Positions 1 to 8,301 of a stretch of 36,727 nucleotides of DNA are shown piece after piece. A program made the position numbers and the translations under genes. The notes under the pieces are model-generated. The model was given only the letters and a program-made list of their open reading frames with translations. It was not told where the DNA came from and made no database searches. Numbering within the stretch: position 1 is the first letter of the stretch; every line of letters starts with the position of its first letter. Location of the stretch: the NCBI GenBank assembly GCA_964550025.1, contig CAZJYI010000120.1:1-36727 (forward strand), in the 5' to 3' direction. Source of the DNA: CAZJYI01 sp964550025. Lineage in GTDB: Bacteria > Verrucomicrobiota > Kiritimatiellia > UBA8416 > CAYOBW01.

Positions 1-275
1 CGCCTCCGATGAAAAAAGCGCAAGTTAACGGAGGGGCTATGTCAGGAGTTCAGGAGTAAGAACGGCGAAAGGAGACGACCACAGCCTCGCAGACCATAAT
101 CGGCGCCGTAGTCGTCAACCTGCCCGAAACCGCCTTCGACAGCAATGACCGGCCACAATGAGGATTGGTGCGCGCCCCTGATCCGCAAGTAGTTCCTGTC
201 GCGGAAAACAGTAGCCCGTCCGCCGCGGCGGAAACGCGGGCTTCCCCCTGACGACACGTTTTCACCCCAGTTGCA

Positions 276-317
276 GCCTGCTTCCGGCATCCGCCTACGC
301 CGTGCTTCGGCGCGACA
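276..317 (-). repeat. Interspersed ~45-bp element, copy 1
   Basis: Read on the minus strand this stretch begins TGTCGCGCCGAAGC, continues with AGGCGGATGCCGG and ends near AGCAGGC. The same order of blocks occurs at 631-676 and 24366-24412 on the plus strand: TGTCcCGCCG, then AAGC or TAGC, then AAGGcGGAT, then GCGGAGCG. The three copies are diverged but collinear. Here the copy sits inside an 11-bp perfect inverted repeat (275-285 and 319-329). No function is known to me. Confidence 0.45.
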
Positions 318-630
318 TGGAAGCAGGCTACTTGAGAGTGTGCACAGAACCCTTTCCGCAACAGAAACCAAATGGGGAATTGCAGTCTGAGTGGTTTTGG
401 CTCGATTCGTTGGAGAATAGCGATGATTCGGTGCAATGCGGAAGTGCACCCGTAAGCTGGGGATACCGTTTGTCCTCAACGTAGCTGTATGCACCCCGAG
501 GTTCCTGCAACAAAGACGCCTGCTCCGCGAGGATTGGCGACGACCCCCCTCCGCCCCTGAGTGCGAGTAAGATCTGCGGAAGTGAGTGCTCCCTCGCCGT
601 TCCTACTCGCACTCGTCCCGCTCGCCGTCC

Positions 631-676
631 TGTCCCGCCGAAGCCCTGGCGAAGGAGGATCGTCAGCGGAGCGGGA
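631..676 (+). repeat. Interspersed ~45-bp element, copy 2
   Basis: Begins TGTCCCGCCGAAGC and ends AGCGGAGCGGGA, collinear with the copies at 276-317 (minus) and 24366-24412 (plus). A 9-bp perfect inverted repeat, GTCCCGCTC at 615-623 against GAGCGGGAC at 669-677, brackets it, so the whole unit could fold. Confidence 0.45.
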
Positions 677-950
677 CATAGTGTGGCCAATGGGCGGACT
701 GTTCTCGGATTCCGGGCGCGCTGAGCGTCCTTGATTTGTTCTGTTCTGCGCCATACTATGATGACAGATGGATGATACAGAGCGGGAGTCCCATCATGAA
801 GACCCTGTCGGTGAAGGTGCCGTTCTACGTTGATTCCGAAGGACCTTGTGACTTGTCGACGAACAAGCGACACATGCGGGGGTACGGGCAGTAAGGAGGG
901 ATGTCCTGCTGTCGACTGGAGAGAGAAAGGAAACCGGAGGGCATCGTGAT

Positions 951-1020
951 CCGCTCTCGTCGCCGCTCTCGTCCACCGGAAAGAGGAAGAGTCGGTCGAC
1001 GCGAACGGCGACGCGAACGG
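951..1020. repeat. Inverted array of 12-bp units
   Basis: Two tandem 12-bp units CCGCTCTCGTCG / CCGCTCTCGTCC start at 951. Two tandem units of CGACGCGAACGG follow at 997-1008 and 1009-1020. The arms 951-973 and 998-1020 are complementary at 19 of 23 positions with a 24-base loop, so the stretch can fold into a long imperfect hairpin. The layout resembles the inverted short-period arrays at 8302-8380, 24741-24810 and 31652-31751, but with a different word and period. Confidence 0.55.
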
Positions 1021-1227
1021 TTGACGAGTGGGCGAGTGCAGAACATGTTCTTCCCTTCCGCCAGGCGTGGACGGGGAGCAGAGCAAATGACGGAGTCGCC
1101 AGCGATCGCAGGTACCCCTCGCTGCCTATCTGACTCGACGAGATCGGTATCACGCGTGGACGGCGGATCATCCCGACCATCATGCCCGACAACACGTAGT
1201 CACCATCCAGCGCGAGGAAGAATCAAT

Positions 1228-2214
1228 ATGCGATACCGTCAGTTTGGGAGCACGGGCGTGCAGGTCTCCGAAGTGGGCCTGGGTTGCTGGCAACTCGGAG
1301 GGTTCTGCTGGGGCGACGTGGACGAGGCGAAGGCCAACGCGATCATGCAGGTATCCGTGGACGACGGCGTGAGTTTTTTCGACACGTCGGACGTGTACGG
1401 AAACGGACGCAGCGAGACACTGATCGGCGGGTTCCTGAAGACCTGTTCGGATGAGGTTTTCGTCGCCACCAAGGTGGGGCGTTTCCCCGAGCCGGGGTGG
1501 CCGGACAACTTCCAAAGAGCGGCCATGGTGGCGCACACCGAGGCGAGTCTTCGGCGGCTCGGCGTGGAGGCGCTGGACCTGACACAGATACACTGTATCC
1601 CGACGGAGGTGATGCGGCAGGGCGAGGTGTTCGAAACGCTGCGTGAGTTGAAAGCCGCGGGCAAGATCAAGCAGTTCGGCGCCAGCGTGGAGTCCATGGA
1701 CGAGGCGTTGATGTGCCTGGAGCAGGACGGTTTGACTTCGCTGCAGGTGATCTTCAACGTTTTCCGGCAGAAACCCATTGAGGTCCTGTTTGAGAAAGCC
1801 ATGGCGAAGGGAGTGGCCATCATTGCCCGTGTGCCGCTGGCCAGCGGGCTTCTGACTGGCAAGCTGACACGGGACACCGTCTTTCCCGACAACGATCACC
1901 GCAAGTTCAACAAGGACGGCGAGTGCTTCAACGTAGGCGAGACGTTCGCGGGGTTGCCGTACGCGAAAGGCGTGGAGTTGTCCGACAAGATGAAAGCGAT
2001 GGTGCCGGAGGGGATGAGCATGGTACAAATGGCCCTGCGCTGGATACTCGACCACGACGCGGTGTCGGTGGTCATTCCCGGCGCAAGCTCGGCAGCCCAG
2101 GCGGGTGGCAACGCCGCGGTTTCGGACCTGGCGCCGTTGTCGCGGGAGACCCACGCACGGTTGGCGGCCTTTTACGAGGCAGAGGTCAGAGAGCACATTC
2201 GGGGGCCGTACTAG
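1228..2214 (+). CDS. Aldo/keto reductase
   Basis: A 328-residue aldo/keto reductase, expected to be a cytoplasmic (alpha/beta)8-barrel enzyme using NAD(P)H to interconvert carbonyls and alcohols. All four family catalytic positions can be read: Asp52 and Tyr57 in FDTSDVYGNG, Lys82 in VATKVG and His122 in LTQIHCIP. The C-terminal part carries the usual cofactor-binding VVIPGASS stretch. The ATG at 1228 is chosen because GAGGAAG lies just upstream and the protein then begins MRYRQFGSTG, the normal family start; the open frame continues upstream to 901 but that part is Arg-rich and not protein-like. It lies 71 bases ahead of a Gfo/Idh/MocA oxidoreductase on the same strand, so a shared sugar-related role is likely. 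The substrate is unknown. Confidence 0.93.
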   Translation: MRYRQFGSTGVQVSEVGLGCWQLGGFCWGDVDEAKANAIMQVSVDDGVSFFDTSDVYGNGRSETLIGGFLKTCSDEVFVATKVGRFPEPGWPDNFQRAAMVAHTEASLRRLGVEALDLTQIHCIPTEVMRQGEVFETLRELKAAGKIKQFGASVESMDEALMCLEQDGLTSLQVIFNVFRQKPIEVLFEKAMAKGVAIIARVPLASGLLTGKLTRDTVFPDNDHRKFNKDGECFNVGETFAGLPYAKGVELSDKMKAMVPEGMSMVQMALRWILDHDAVSVVIPGASSAAQAGGNAAVSDLAPLSRETHARLAAFYEAEVREHIRGPY

Positions 2215-2285
2215 TCGATGTAGCTGAACGGGGATGGCCACAGAAGGCACATAAGTCACAGAACTCAATCCGAGAGGAGGGTGGT

Positions 2286-3749
2286 ATGAGACCACGTAGC
2301 ACCAGAGACAGCCTTGCCGCATCCCATTCACGTCGTGACTTCATCAAGATTGCGGGGTTGTCGGCTCTTGCTGCGCCGATGGCCGGCGCGCAGGTGCAGG
2401 GCGCCAACGGCGATATACGTGTTGCCGTCGTGGGGCTGCGCGGAAAGGGCAATCAGCACATCAAGATGTTCAAGGCGATCCCGGGGGTGCGCGTGGTCGC
2501 GCTCTGCGACGTCGACAGGAACATCCTCGAATCGCGGGCGCAGTCGTACTTCGGCGGCAAAGTCGGCAAGCACGTAGACTGCCGCGAGGTGTTTGATCGC
2601 GATGACGTTGACGCGGTGTGCCTTGCCACGCCGAACCATTGGCATTCGCTGGGAGCCGTGTGGGCCTGCCAGGCCGGCAAGGACGTGTATGTCGAGAAGC
2701 CGGTGTCGCACAACATCTGGGAGGGACGCCAGATCGTCGCGGCCGCACGTAAGCACAACCGCATCGTGCAGACCGGCACGCAGTCGCGTTCGGCCGTTGG
2801 TACGCAGGAGTTCATGGCCGATGTTCAGGGGGGCAAGTACGGGAAGATAAAGGTCTCCCGTGGGTTCTGCTACAAGCGGCGTGGGAGTATCGGCAGAGTG
2901 TCCGGGGCGCAGACTGTGCCGGAACACATCGATTACAATCTCTGGGCCGGCCCCCGCAAGGCGGCGCCCGTGACGCGCAAGCAGTTCCACTACGACTGGC
3001 ACTGGCAGTGGCCGTTCGGCAACGGCGACGTCGGCAACCAGGGCATCCACCAGATGGACCTCTGCCGCTGGGCGATCGGGCAGGACACGCTCGCCCCCCG
3101 TGTCATCTCGCTGGGCGGGCGCTTCGGATATGACGACGACGGCGAAACGCCGAACACGCAGGTCGTCATCCTGGACTATGACCCGGCACCGCTTGTGTTT
3201 GAAGTGCGCGGGTTGACCGACAAGCCCGGTGTCAACGCAATGAGCCACTACCACGGCACGCGCGTCGGCATCTGCATCGAGTGCGAGGCGGGGTACTTCA
3301 CCGGCACGAACGGCGGGACGTTCTTCGACAACGACGGCAAGAAGGTGAAGCAGTATTCCGGCGCCGGTTCGGGCTCGCACCAGGCCAATTTCATCGAGGC
3401 CGTCCGCAGCAGGAAGTCGGGCGACCTGCACGCCGACATTCTCGAGGGGCACCTGTCGAGTGCGCTGTGCCACATGGGCAACATCTCGCACCGCCTGGGG
3501 AAAGCCCTCTCGCGGGAACAGGTCGAAGACCAGTGCAACAGCAAGGATCTCAAGGCGGAGGTCTTTGAGCGTCTGCTCAAGCACGCGCTCGTGCACGAGA
3601 AGGACTTCTCCAGCCGCAAGATGATCCTCGGTCCCTCGCTGGAGTTCGATGCATCAACGGAGCGCTTCACGGGCACGCTTGCCGCGGAAGCGAACGAGCT
3701 CGTGAAGGGCGACTATCGCGAACCGTTCGTTGTTCCGCAGTTGGCGTAG
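2286..3749 (+). CDS. Tat-exported Gfo/Idh/MocA oxidoreductase
   Basis: A 487-residue NAD(P)-dependent oxidoreductase of the Gfo/Idh/MocA family, which act on sugars and cyclitols. The N-terminus carries a twin-arginine signal (SRRDFIK at about residues 15-21, then a hydrophobic stretch ending near AGAQ), so the protein should be exported folded with cofactor. A Rossmann fold starts at about residue 44 (IRVAVVG), and the family motif EKP is at 137-139. The C-terminal half has the long beta-sheet domain typical of the periplasmic members. The ATG at 2286 follows a strong GAGGAGGG. The next gene encodes a DUF1080 protein, a frequent partner in PVC and Bacteroidota genomes; family knowledge suggests 3-keto-sugar chemistry, which is inference here. 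Confidence 0.93.
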   Translation: MRPRSTRDSLAASHSRRDFIKIAGLSALAAPMAGAQVQGANGDIRVAVVGLRGKGNQHIKMFKAIPGVRVVALCDVDRNILESRAQSYFGGKVGKHVDCREVFDRDDVDAVCLATPNHWHSLGAVWACQAGKDVYVEKPVSHNIWEGRQIVAAARKHNRIVQTGTQSRSAVGTQEFMADVQGGKYGKIKVSRGFCYKRRGSIGRVSGAQTVPEHIDYNLWAGPRKAAPVTRKQFHYDWHWQWPFGNGDVGNQGIHQMDLCRWAIGQDTLAPRVISLGGRFGYDDDGETPNTQVVILDYDPAPLVFEVRGLTDKPGVNAMSHYHGTRVGICIECEAGYFTGTNGGTFFDNDGKKVKQYSGAGSGSHQANFIEAVRSRKSGDLHADILEGHLSSALCHMGNISHRLGKALSREQVEDQCNSKDLKAEVFERLLKHALVHEKDFSSRKMILGPSLEFDASTERFTGTLAAEANELVKGDYREPFVVPQLA

Positions 3750-3797
3750 ACCAGAATGGACGAGACGAGATGCCCGCGGATGGGAGGCGTTGACCGC

Positions 3798-3823
3798 GTA
3801 GCCACGAGCGTGAGCGAGTGGAC
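3798..3823 (+). repeat. REP-like GTAG hairpin (single copy)
   Basis: GTAG at 3798-3801 is followed by CCAC, GA, GC, the loop GTGA, GC, GA and GTGG. The CCAC/GTGG and GC/GC pairs form a stem interrupted by tandem G-A mismatches. The GTGA loop is the same as in two of the paired GTAG hairpins (4677-4699 and 26518-26540). It lies in the 123-base gap between the oxidoreductase and the DUF1080 gene, with no inverted partner seen. Confidence 0.45.
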
Positions 3824-3872
3824 GAGGCCGGAAGACGGTTGCCAAGAGACAGCATTGCGAAGGAGGTACAGG

Positions 3873-4484
3873 ATGGGAACACGACGACACTGCAGCACAA
3901 CGATAGCAACATTCTCGGCAGCGGTTCTGACACTGGCCTGTGTCGGGTCGGTCCTTGCCGGTCTGCCGGACGGATGGCGTTGCGATCCTGCCGCGAAGGA
4001 GGGTCACTGGCAGGTCGAGGATGGCACGATCGTTGGGGAGAACGCGGACAAGAAGGGCTCCGTTCTCTGGACGACGAAGGAGTACACCGACTTTGAACTG
4101 GAGCTGGAGTACATGACGCCGTCCAAGGACTACGATTCGGGTGTCTTCGCTCGCGGCACGTCGCACCAGGTGCAGATCGGCGTCTCACGCTCCCTGAAGA
4201 AGGACCTCACCGCCTGCATCTACGCGCCAAGAGACAAGCAGGGCAAGTACCCTGCACAGAGCGACAAAGTCGCTACCGTTCACAAGCTGGGGGAGTGGAA
4301 CAAGCTGCGCATCGTCGTGCGCGGGAAACGCATTCAGACGTTCCTCAACGGCGAGGCCTTCGTGGACTACGAGGGCAAGACGATCAAGGACAAGGGCCCC
4401 ATCGGGCTTCAGTTGCACGGGGGTGTGCACATGAAGATGCTGTTCCGCAATATCGAGCTCAAAGACACCGCGGCCGAATCGTAG
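3873..4484 (+). CDS. Exported DUF1080 (3-keto-disaccharide hydrolase-like) protein
   Basis: A 203-residue protein with an N-terminal signal peptide (hydrophobic residues about 11-27 ending VLAG) and one DUF1080 domain, a concanavalin-like beta-sandwich. Domain hallmarks are visible: the DFELELEY strand, DSGVFARG, QVQIG, EWNKLRIVVRGKRIQTFLNG and the closing GPIGLQLHG / FRNIELKD. Some DUF1080 members hydrolyse 3-keto-glucosides, releasing 3-keto-sugars that oxidoreductases can process; the Gfo/Idh/MocA gene directly upstream fits that, but the activity is inferred. The ATG at 3873 is chosen for the GAAGGAGG seven bases upstream and because it starts the signal peptide. Confidence 0.9.
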   Translation: MGTRRHCSTTIATFSAAVLTLACVGSVLAGLPDGWRCDPAAKEGHWQVEDGTIVGENADKKGSVLWTTKEYTDFELELEYMTPSKDYDSGVFARGTSHQVQIGVSRSLKKDLTACIYAPRDKQGKYPAQSDKVATVHKLGEWNKLRIVVRGKRIQTFLNGEAFVDYEGKTIKDKGPIGLQLHGGVHMKMLFRNIELKDTAAES

Positions 4485-4617
4485 GAGTCAGAGGTGTTGG
4501 GTACTGGACGAGTGCCCAAGCTTCCGAAGGGCGAATCTGCAATTCAGTGCAGTCCTCAAGACGAAGTCGGGGCGAGGCTCCTGAACGGGCATGTTTCGCG
4601 GACATGCGCTACGGTTT

Positions 4618-4699
4618 GTAGTGCGCCCGTCAGGGCGTCCCTCGCCTCGCACGTCTCGTTCTCCTCGTGCCCTTGGGGACGCTCTCACGAGCGCACTAC
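4618..4699. repeat. Inverted pair of REP-like GTAG hairpins
   Basis: The plus-strand copy is 4618-4640: GTAGT, GCGCCC, loop GTCA, GGGCGT, CC. The minus-strand copy is 4677-4699: GTAGT, GCGCTC, loop GTGA, GAGCGT, CC. The C-G pair of one stem is T-A in the other, so the hairpin is kept while the sequence changes. Both are preceded by CGGTTT/CGTTC-like bases. This is the architecture of REP sequences paired as a BIME, with the GTAG tetranucleotide at the 5' foot of the hairpin as in RAYT-associated REPs. A near-identical hairpin occurs at 26561-26583. Confidence 0.65.
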
Positions 4700-4749
4700 G
4701 AACGAGGGACCCCGGGTGTCAGGTCCATGCGAATGTCTTTCGTTGGATT

Positions 4750-4767
4750 GCACCGGAGTACCGGTGC
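4750..4767. other. Perfect 18-base hairpin
   Basis: GCACCGG-AGTA-CCGGTGC: a 7-bp perfect stem with a 4-base loop, about 40 bases upstream of the candidate promoter at 4807. It could be an operator or simply a hairpin; it is not followed by a T-run, so it is unlikely to be an intrinsic terminator. Confidence 0.35.
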
Positions 4768-4806
4768 GTCTGCGCCCGAAGCGCCCATGCTCCCGATGCG
4801 CCGCGC

Positions 4807-4835
4807 TTGACTTGCGCGACCCGTTCGGTCATGAT
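4807..4835 (+). promoter_or_regulatory. Candidate sigma-70-type promoter
   Basis: TTGACT at 4807-4812 and CATGAT at 4830-4835 are separated by 17 bases, about 95 bases before the start codon at 4931. The -10 matches consensus at only four of six positions. It is the best promoter-like sequence I could find ahead of the large secreted protein. Confidence 0.25.
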
Positions 4836-4930
4836 TTTACACTGGCGTGTGCGCTTCGTGCGAGGCTCCGTGCGCGCCGCGGCTGGATGAGATGCGGGAG
4901 CAGTGGTGGACAACGCCTGGAGGGTTCACG

Positions 4931-7900
4931 ATGAAGGTCTCTCTTTCGACGCTACGGGTTGCGGTTGCGGCCGGTATTCTAGCGGGATTCGCTTCCTTTC
5001 CGACCGGTGACGTACGGGCGCAGGACGGCGTGATTTCGGGGCGGGTCTTCATTGCGGGGGGGGCGCTGTGCACGAATGTGGCTGTCTATGACGTGTGGAA
5101 ACCGTTGCCGTGGAGCTCTAGCCGACGGTCGACGAGGACGGACGATCAGGGGCGCTTCATTTTCAGTGGTCTGACCAGCCACGTGCACTACGTCTACACC
5201 GACGCCTGGAATACATCGACCAACAACGTGGCCGATCTGTGGTACAGCTCGACGAAGCAGGTGTTCGTCAAGCGGCAGTCGTCGGGTCAACCCAATTTCA
5301 ATGACATCCCGGAGGACGTCACCGGTTTCGACTTCACCGGCCCCCTGCACACGAACTACGCCAATTTTGCGTTGCCCCACGGCGGACGTGTGTCCGTGGA
5401 GGTCGGGAACCGGCGAGGAGAGCCGATTGCCGGCGGGGACGTTGGCGCCTACTACCGGACCGGTCGCGATTCGTACGGGCTGGTTCCCCGAGTACAGACC
5501 GACGGCAGCGGTCGGGCCGATTTCGACAAACTGTGGCCGGACAGCTTCTACTTCTACACACGGGCAACGCACACGAACGTGTATGACCAGTACCACCCGG
5601 GTGTCGAATACTACGGCCCGCCGTCATCCTACGATATGCCCGAGGGAACCGAGGCGGTCGACATCCACCCAGGGGAGACGACGAACTCGGCTTTCTCACT
5701 GCGGGATGCAGCAGCCCTTCCCGTGCGGATGCTGGACACGAACTCGATGCCCGTGCGCCTCGTCAGTGTCAGCGTCAGAGACGCCCAGGGCCGGACGGTC
5801 AGCACGATCAAGACGACGGACTCCGACGGTCGCGCCACCGTGACCAAGGTCAAGCCGGGCAGGCACTACCTCTTCGCTCAGCCCAACGCCCTGACGGGAC
5901 AGATGAACGAGTACGGCGGCGACGATTCGGCCTCCGAACAGGCGTGGGTCCACGATCGGTTTGCCATTCCCCCCTTTGGTGCGCAGTCCATCGTTTCCGA
6001 CCCCGGCACCCCCCTTGGCACGAACGTGTACGAGATGACCCTCGATGATCCCCCCGATCTGACGGTCAACGTGCGGCACGGCGAGAGCGGGGACCCGTTG
6101 GCCGGCATTGTGGTCACGGGCCACGGTCCCGAGGGGCAGACCTACGGAAGTGACCACACCGACGCGGGCGGTCAGAGCACCCCCTCTGTTCTGCCGGGAT
6201 ACGTCTTTTTGAGTGGCTGGCCCCAGAGGTTTGATTCCACCAATGTGATGCCCACGTACCATTCGGGTGCATTGCCCTCCGCTGACGACACGCGCCTGCC
6301 GACGGATGCCACTCCGGTCTTGCTGACGCCGGGCATGCAAACGACCGTCGACGTGGATATGCTGTCCGGTATCCCGCTGACGATCACGGTGAATGACGGG
6401 CCGTCGAATTCGGCGGCACGCATGTACGCGGACGGCGCCTTTCTCGGGGAGTTTGATATCAGCGGCCCGCCGGGAGCAGCGACAGGCTACGTGCCGCCGA
6501 ACTCGACCGTTACCGTCACGGTGAAGCCGCCGTCGGGTTCGGGGTGGTTGAGCCGTTCGGCAGAGTTGGCCATGGGATCCTCCTCCCATACGGGCGGCGT
6601 CTCGTTGGGCGGACCGGTCAGCATAGAGGGGGGGGTCGTCCTCGATGACGGCGGCAGTCTGACTCCCTCCCCCGGCGGATACCTTAATGTGAGAAGGCCC
6701 AACAGTCTAGGCGGATACGACAGCGGGTACGTAGATGTTCAACCGGACGGGTCCTTCTCGCTCCACGGCCTGCACACCGGAGACGTGTGCACGATTACGG
6801 CCCACCCGCCCGCGGGCGTCGGCGGAGGACAGATCCCGTTCCAAGCGATGACCACGAACGAGACAATCGGTTCGGGGCCCAACCCGCTGCCGGTGACGAT
6901 CACGCTGGAAAGGGGATCTCAGGTATCCGGAAACGTCGGGGCGAGCGTTCCCGTTCTGGGTGTCGACGATGACGGGAACATCATCGCGAGCACGGAGGCG
7001 GACGCGAACGGGAACTACACGCTGACGCTTCCTGGCAACCAGGAGGTATTCCTGCGCACGGAGCACCGAGGGTCGTATCCGGGGTCGTGGATCGACATCA
7101 CCACGAATACCTACATCGCAACAACGCCGAGACCGCCCATCGGCCTGTCTCCGATCCTCTCCCCAGGTGCCGGCCTTGTTACCAACATGTCGCCCGTGAC
7201 CTTGAACGATAGTCCCGGTACTTTCGAGTTCAATATCACGACCAGGCGCCACGGACACGCCGTATCGGGCTCCGGTTTCATCGTGTCGACCCCGGACGGG
7301 TTCACGGTCGCCGAGGGAGACCTGGACCCCGGCGGGTCCGCCCTGGTGACCGGTCTGCCCCAGGACACCCCCCTGGCGGCCGGTGCCAATCGCGACGGCT
7401 ACAGAACCGTGTGGTACCCCGGGGTGTTCGGTGACGATGACATTACCGTTGTGCCGACGGGGGCCTGGACCATCACCATCGATTCGGGCGGCCCCGTGTC
7501 TACGAACGAGATATCATTGTCACTTGGGGAACCCGGTCCCAGCCCGTTGATCAGTGACGTTTCGCCGGAGATTACCGTCACGCCGACCACGGCCCTTGTC
7601 GGCAGGGACAACCTCTGGACCGAGATCGTCGTGAACAACGCCGGGCCGCATCTGTCCACAGCCGCGACCGTGCGCGTTCACCATGGCGCAACGGGCGGCT
7701 ACTGGTTCGCGGCAAGCGAACACGGGGGGTACAACTCGGCGAACGGCGAGACGACGTGGACGGTCAGCGACCTTCCCCCCGGATGCAGCCATACGGGCCG
7801 GGTGGTGATCGTGCCCGCTGCTACCGGCCGCTACGAAAGTGTTGTTGCCGCCCTGCACGCGGGGTTCGATCCCGACGGCATGAACAATACCAATCGCGTC

Positions 7901-8299
7901 CCGCTCGACTACGTCGGCGGGGCCGACGATGACGGCGACGACATTCCCAACTGGTTCGAGCTGGAGATGACGGGTGCCACCACTGGCCTCGTGGCCGGCG
8001 CCGACGGCGATCGGGACGGGATCACCAATGGCGACGAGTGGATCCTGCGCTGGGATCCAACCGTCTCGAATACGCCTTTCAGCCTGTTGCCCGTCGAACC
8101 GGACCCGCAGGGGGGCGCATCCGTAGCCGTCCCGACGGAAACGGGGCGAGTCTACACGCTTTACCGCAGCCTGGATATCCTCGGCAATCCGGTCTGGACG
8201 CCGCTGGTGACCTACGGCGGAACCGGCGACCCGCTCTTGATACGCGACCCCTATGCGGCCACGCAGGCCTGGTATCGCGCCGGTGTCCGCGCGCCGTAG
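4931..8299 (+). CDS. Large secreted multidomain beta-sandwich protein
   Basis: A 1122-residue exported protein with a signal peptide (residues 1 to about 32, ending VRAQ). Most of the chain looks like successive carboxypeptidase-regulatory / Ig-like beta-sandwich domains: repeated patterns such as TDDQGRFIFSGL, TDGSGRADFDKL, TTDSDGRATVTKV, DANGNYTLTLPG. A CARDB/DUF11-like domain follows (ITVTPTTALVGRDNLWTEIVVNN). Near the C-terminus are Asp-rich calcium-binding repeats of the thrombospondin-3 type (DDDGDDIPNWFE, DGDRDGITNGDEW), then a final domain with GRVYTLYRS and a closing WYRAGVRAP, a layout common in PVC secreted proteins and probably involved in surface display. No catalytic domain is visible. 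GGAGGG lies just ahead of the ATG at 4931, which starts the signal peptide. Confidence 0.85.
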   Translation: MKVSLSTLRVAVAAGILAGFASFPTGDVRAQDGVISGRVFIAGGALCTNVAVYDVWKPLPWSSSRRSTRTDDQGRFIFSGLTSHVHYVYTDAWNTSTNNVADLWYSSTKQVFVKRQSSGQPNFNDIPEDVTGFDFTGPLHTNYANFALPHGGRVSVEVGNRRGEPIAGGDVGAYYRTGRDSYGLVPRVQTDGSGRADFDKLWPDSFYFYTRATHTNVYDQYHPGVEYYGPPSSYDMPEGTEAVDIHPGETTNSAFSLRDAAALPVRMLDTNSMPVRLVSVSVRDAQGRTVSTIKTTDSDGRATVTKVKPGRHYLFAQPNALTGQMNEYGGDDSASEQAWVHDRFAIPPFGAQSIVSDPGTPLGTNVYEMTLDDPPDLTVNVRHGESGDPLAGIVVTGHGPEGQTYGSDHTDAGGQSTPSVLPGYVFLSGWPQRFDSTNVMPTYHSGALPSADDTRLPTDATPVLLTPGMQTTVDVDMLSGIPLTITVNDGPSNSAARMYADGAFLGEFDISGPPGAATGYVPPNSTVTVTVKPPSGSGWLSRSAELAMGSSSHTGGVSLGGPVSIEGGVVLDDGGSLTPSPGGYLNVRRPNSLGGYDSGYVDVQPDGSFSLHGLHTGDVCTITAHPPAGVGGGQIPFQAMTTNETIGSGPNPLPVTITLERGSQVSGNVGASVPVLGVDDDGNIIASTEADANGNYTLTLPGNQEVFLRTEHRGSYPGSWIDITTNTYIATTPRPPIGLSPILSPGAGLVTNMSPVTLNDSPGTFEFNITTRRHGHAVSGSGFIVSTPDGFTVAEGDLDPGGSALVTGLPQDTPLAAGANRDGYRTVWYPGVFGDDDITVVPTGAWTITIDSGGPVSTNEISLSLGEPGPSPLISDVSPEITVTPTTALVGRDNLWTEIVVNNAGPHLSTAATVRVHHGATGGYWFAASEHGGYNSANGETTWTVSDLPPGCSHTGRVVIVPAATGRYESVVAALHAGFDPDGMNNTNRVPLDYVGGADDDGDDIPNWFELEMTGATTGLVAGADGDRDGITNGDEWILRWDPTVSNTPFSLLPVEPDPQGGASVAVPTETGRVYTLYRSLDILGNPVWTPLVTYGGTGDPLLIRDPYAATQAWYRAGVRAP

Positions 8300-8301
8300 A
8301 A

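Larger units (their letters stand above)
1..1227. other. Long stretch without a convincing gene
   Basis: No reading frame here looks like a protein. The longest frames on both strands are Arg/Ser/Pro-rich, overlap one another and have no recognisable motif. A 32-codon frame at 796-894 (+) starting MKTLSVKVPF could be a gene scrap but has no supporting feature. The stretch does hold structure: an 11-bp inverted repeat (275-285 with 319-329), two copies of an interspersed element (276-317 and 631-676), a 9-bp inverted repeat (615-623 with 669-677) and an inverted array of 12-bp units (951-1020). It may also contain the promoter of the downstream aldo/keto reductase, but I cannot place one. Confidence 0.6.
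4485..4930. other. Intergenic region with REP-like pair, hairpin and candidate promoter
   Basis: 446 bases without a gene between the DUF1080 gene and the large secreted protein. It holds a 23-base sequence (4530-4552) matching 18 of 23 positions of the inverted-repeat end at 26475-26497, an inverted pair of GTAG hairpins (4618-4640 and 4677-4699), a perfect 7-bp-stem hairpin at 4750-4767 and a candidate sigma-70 promoter at 4807-4835. No reading frame here is protein-like. Confidence 0.6.

Noticed and set aside
796..894. 32-codon plus-strand frame starting MKTLSVKVPF
   Set aside because: Has a plausible start but no recognisable family, no clear ribosome site and no continuation; may be a gene scrap but cannot be supported.
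328..1086. 252-residue minus-strand frame at the left edge
   Set aside because: Arg/Ser/Pro-rich, no motif, overlaps repeats and other frames of equal quality; typical of a chance frame in GC-rich DNA.
901..1227. N-terminal extension of the aldo/keto reductase
   Set aside because: Arg-rich, covers an inverted 12-bp array, and the family start with a ribosome site is at 1228.
1180..3596. Long minus-strand frames opposite the aldo/keto reductase and oxidoreductase genes
   Set aside because: Shadow frames of real genes on the plus strand; His/Arg/Val-rich with no family features.
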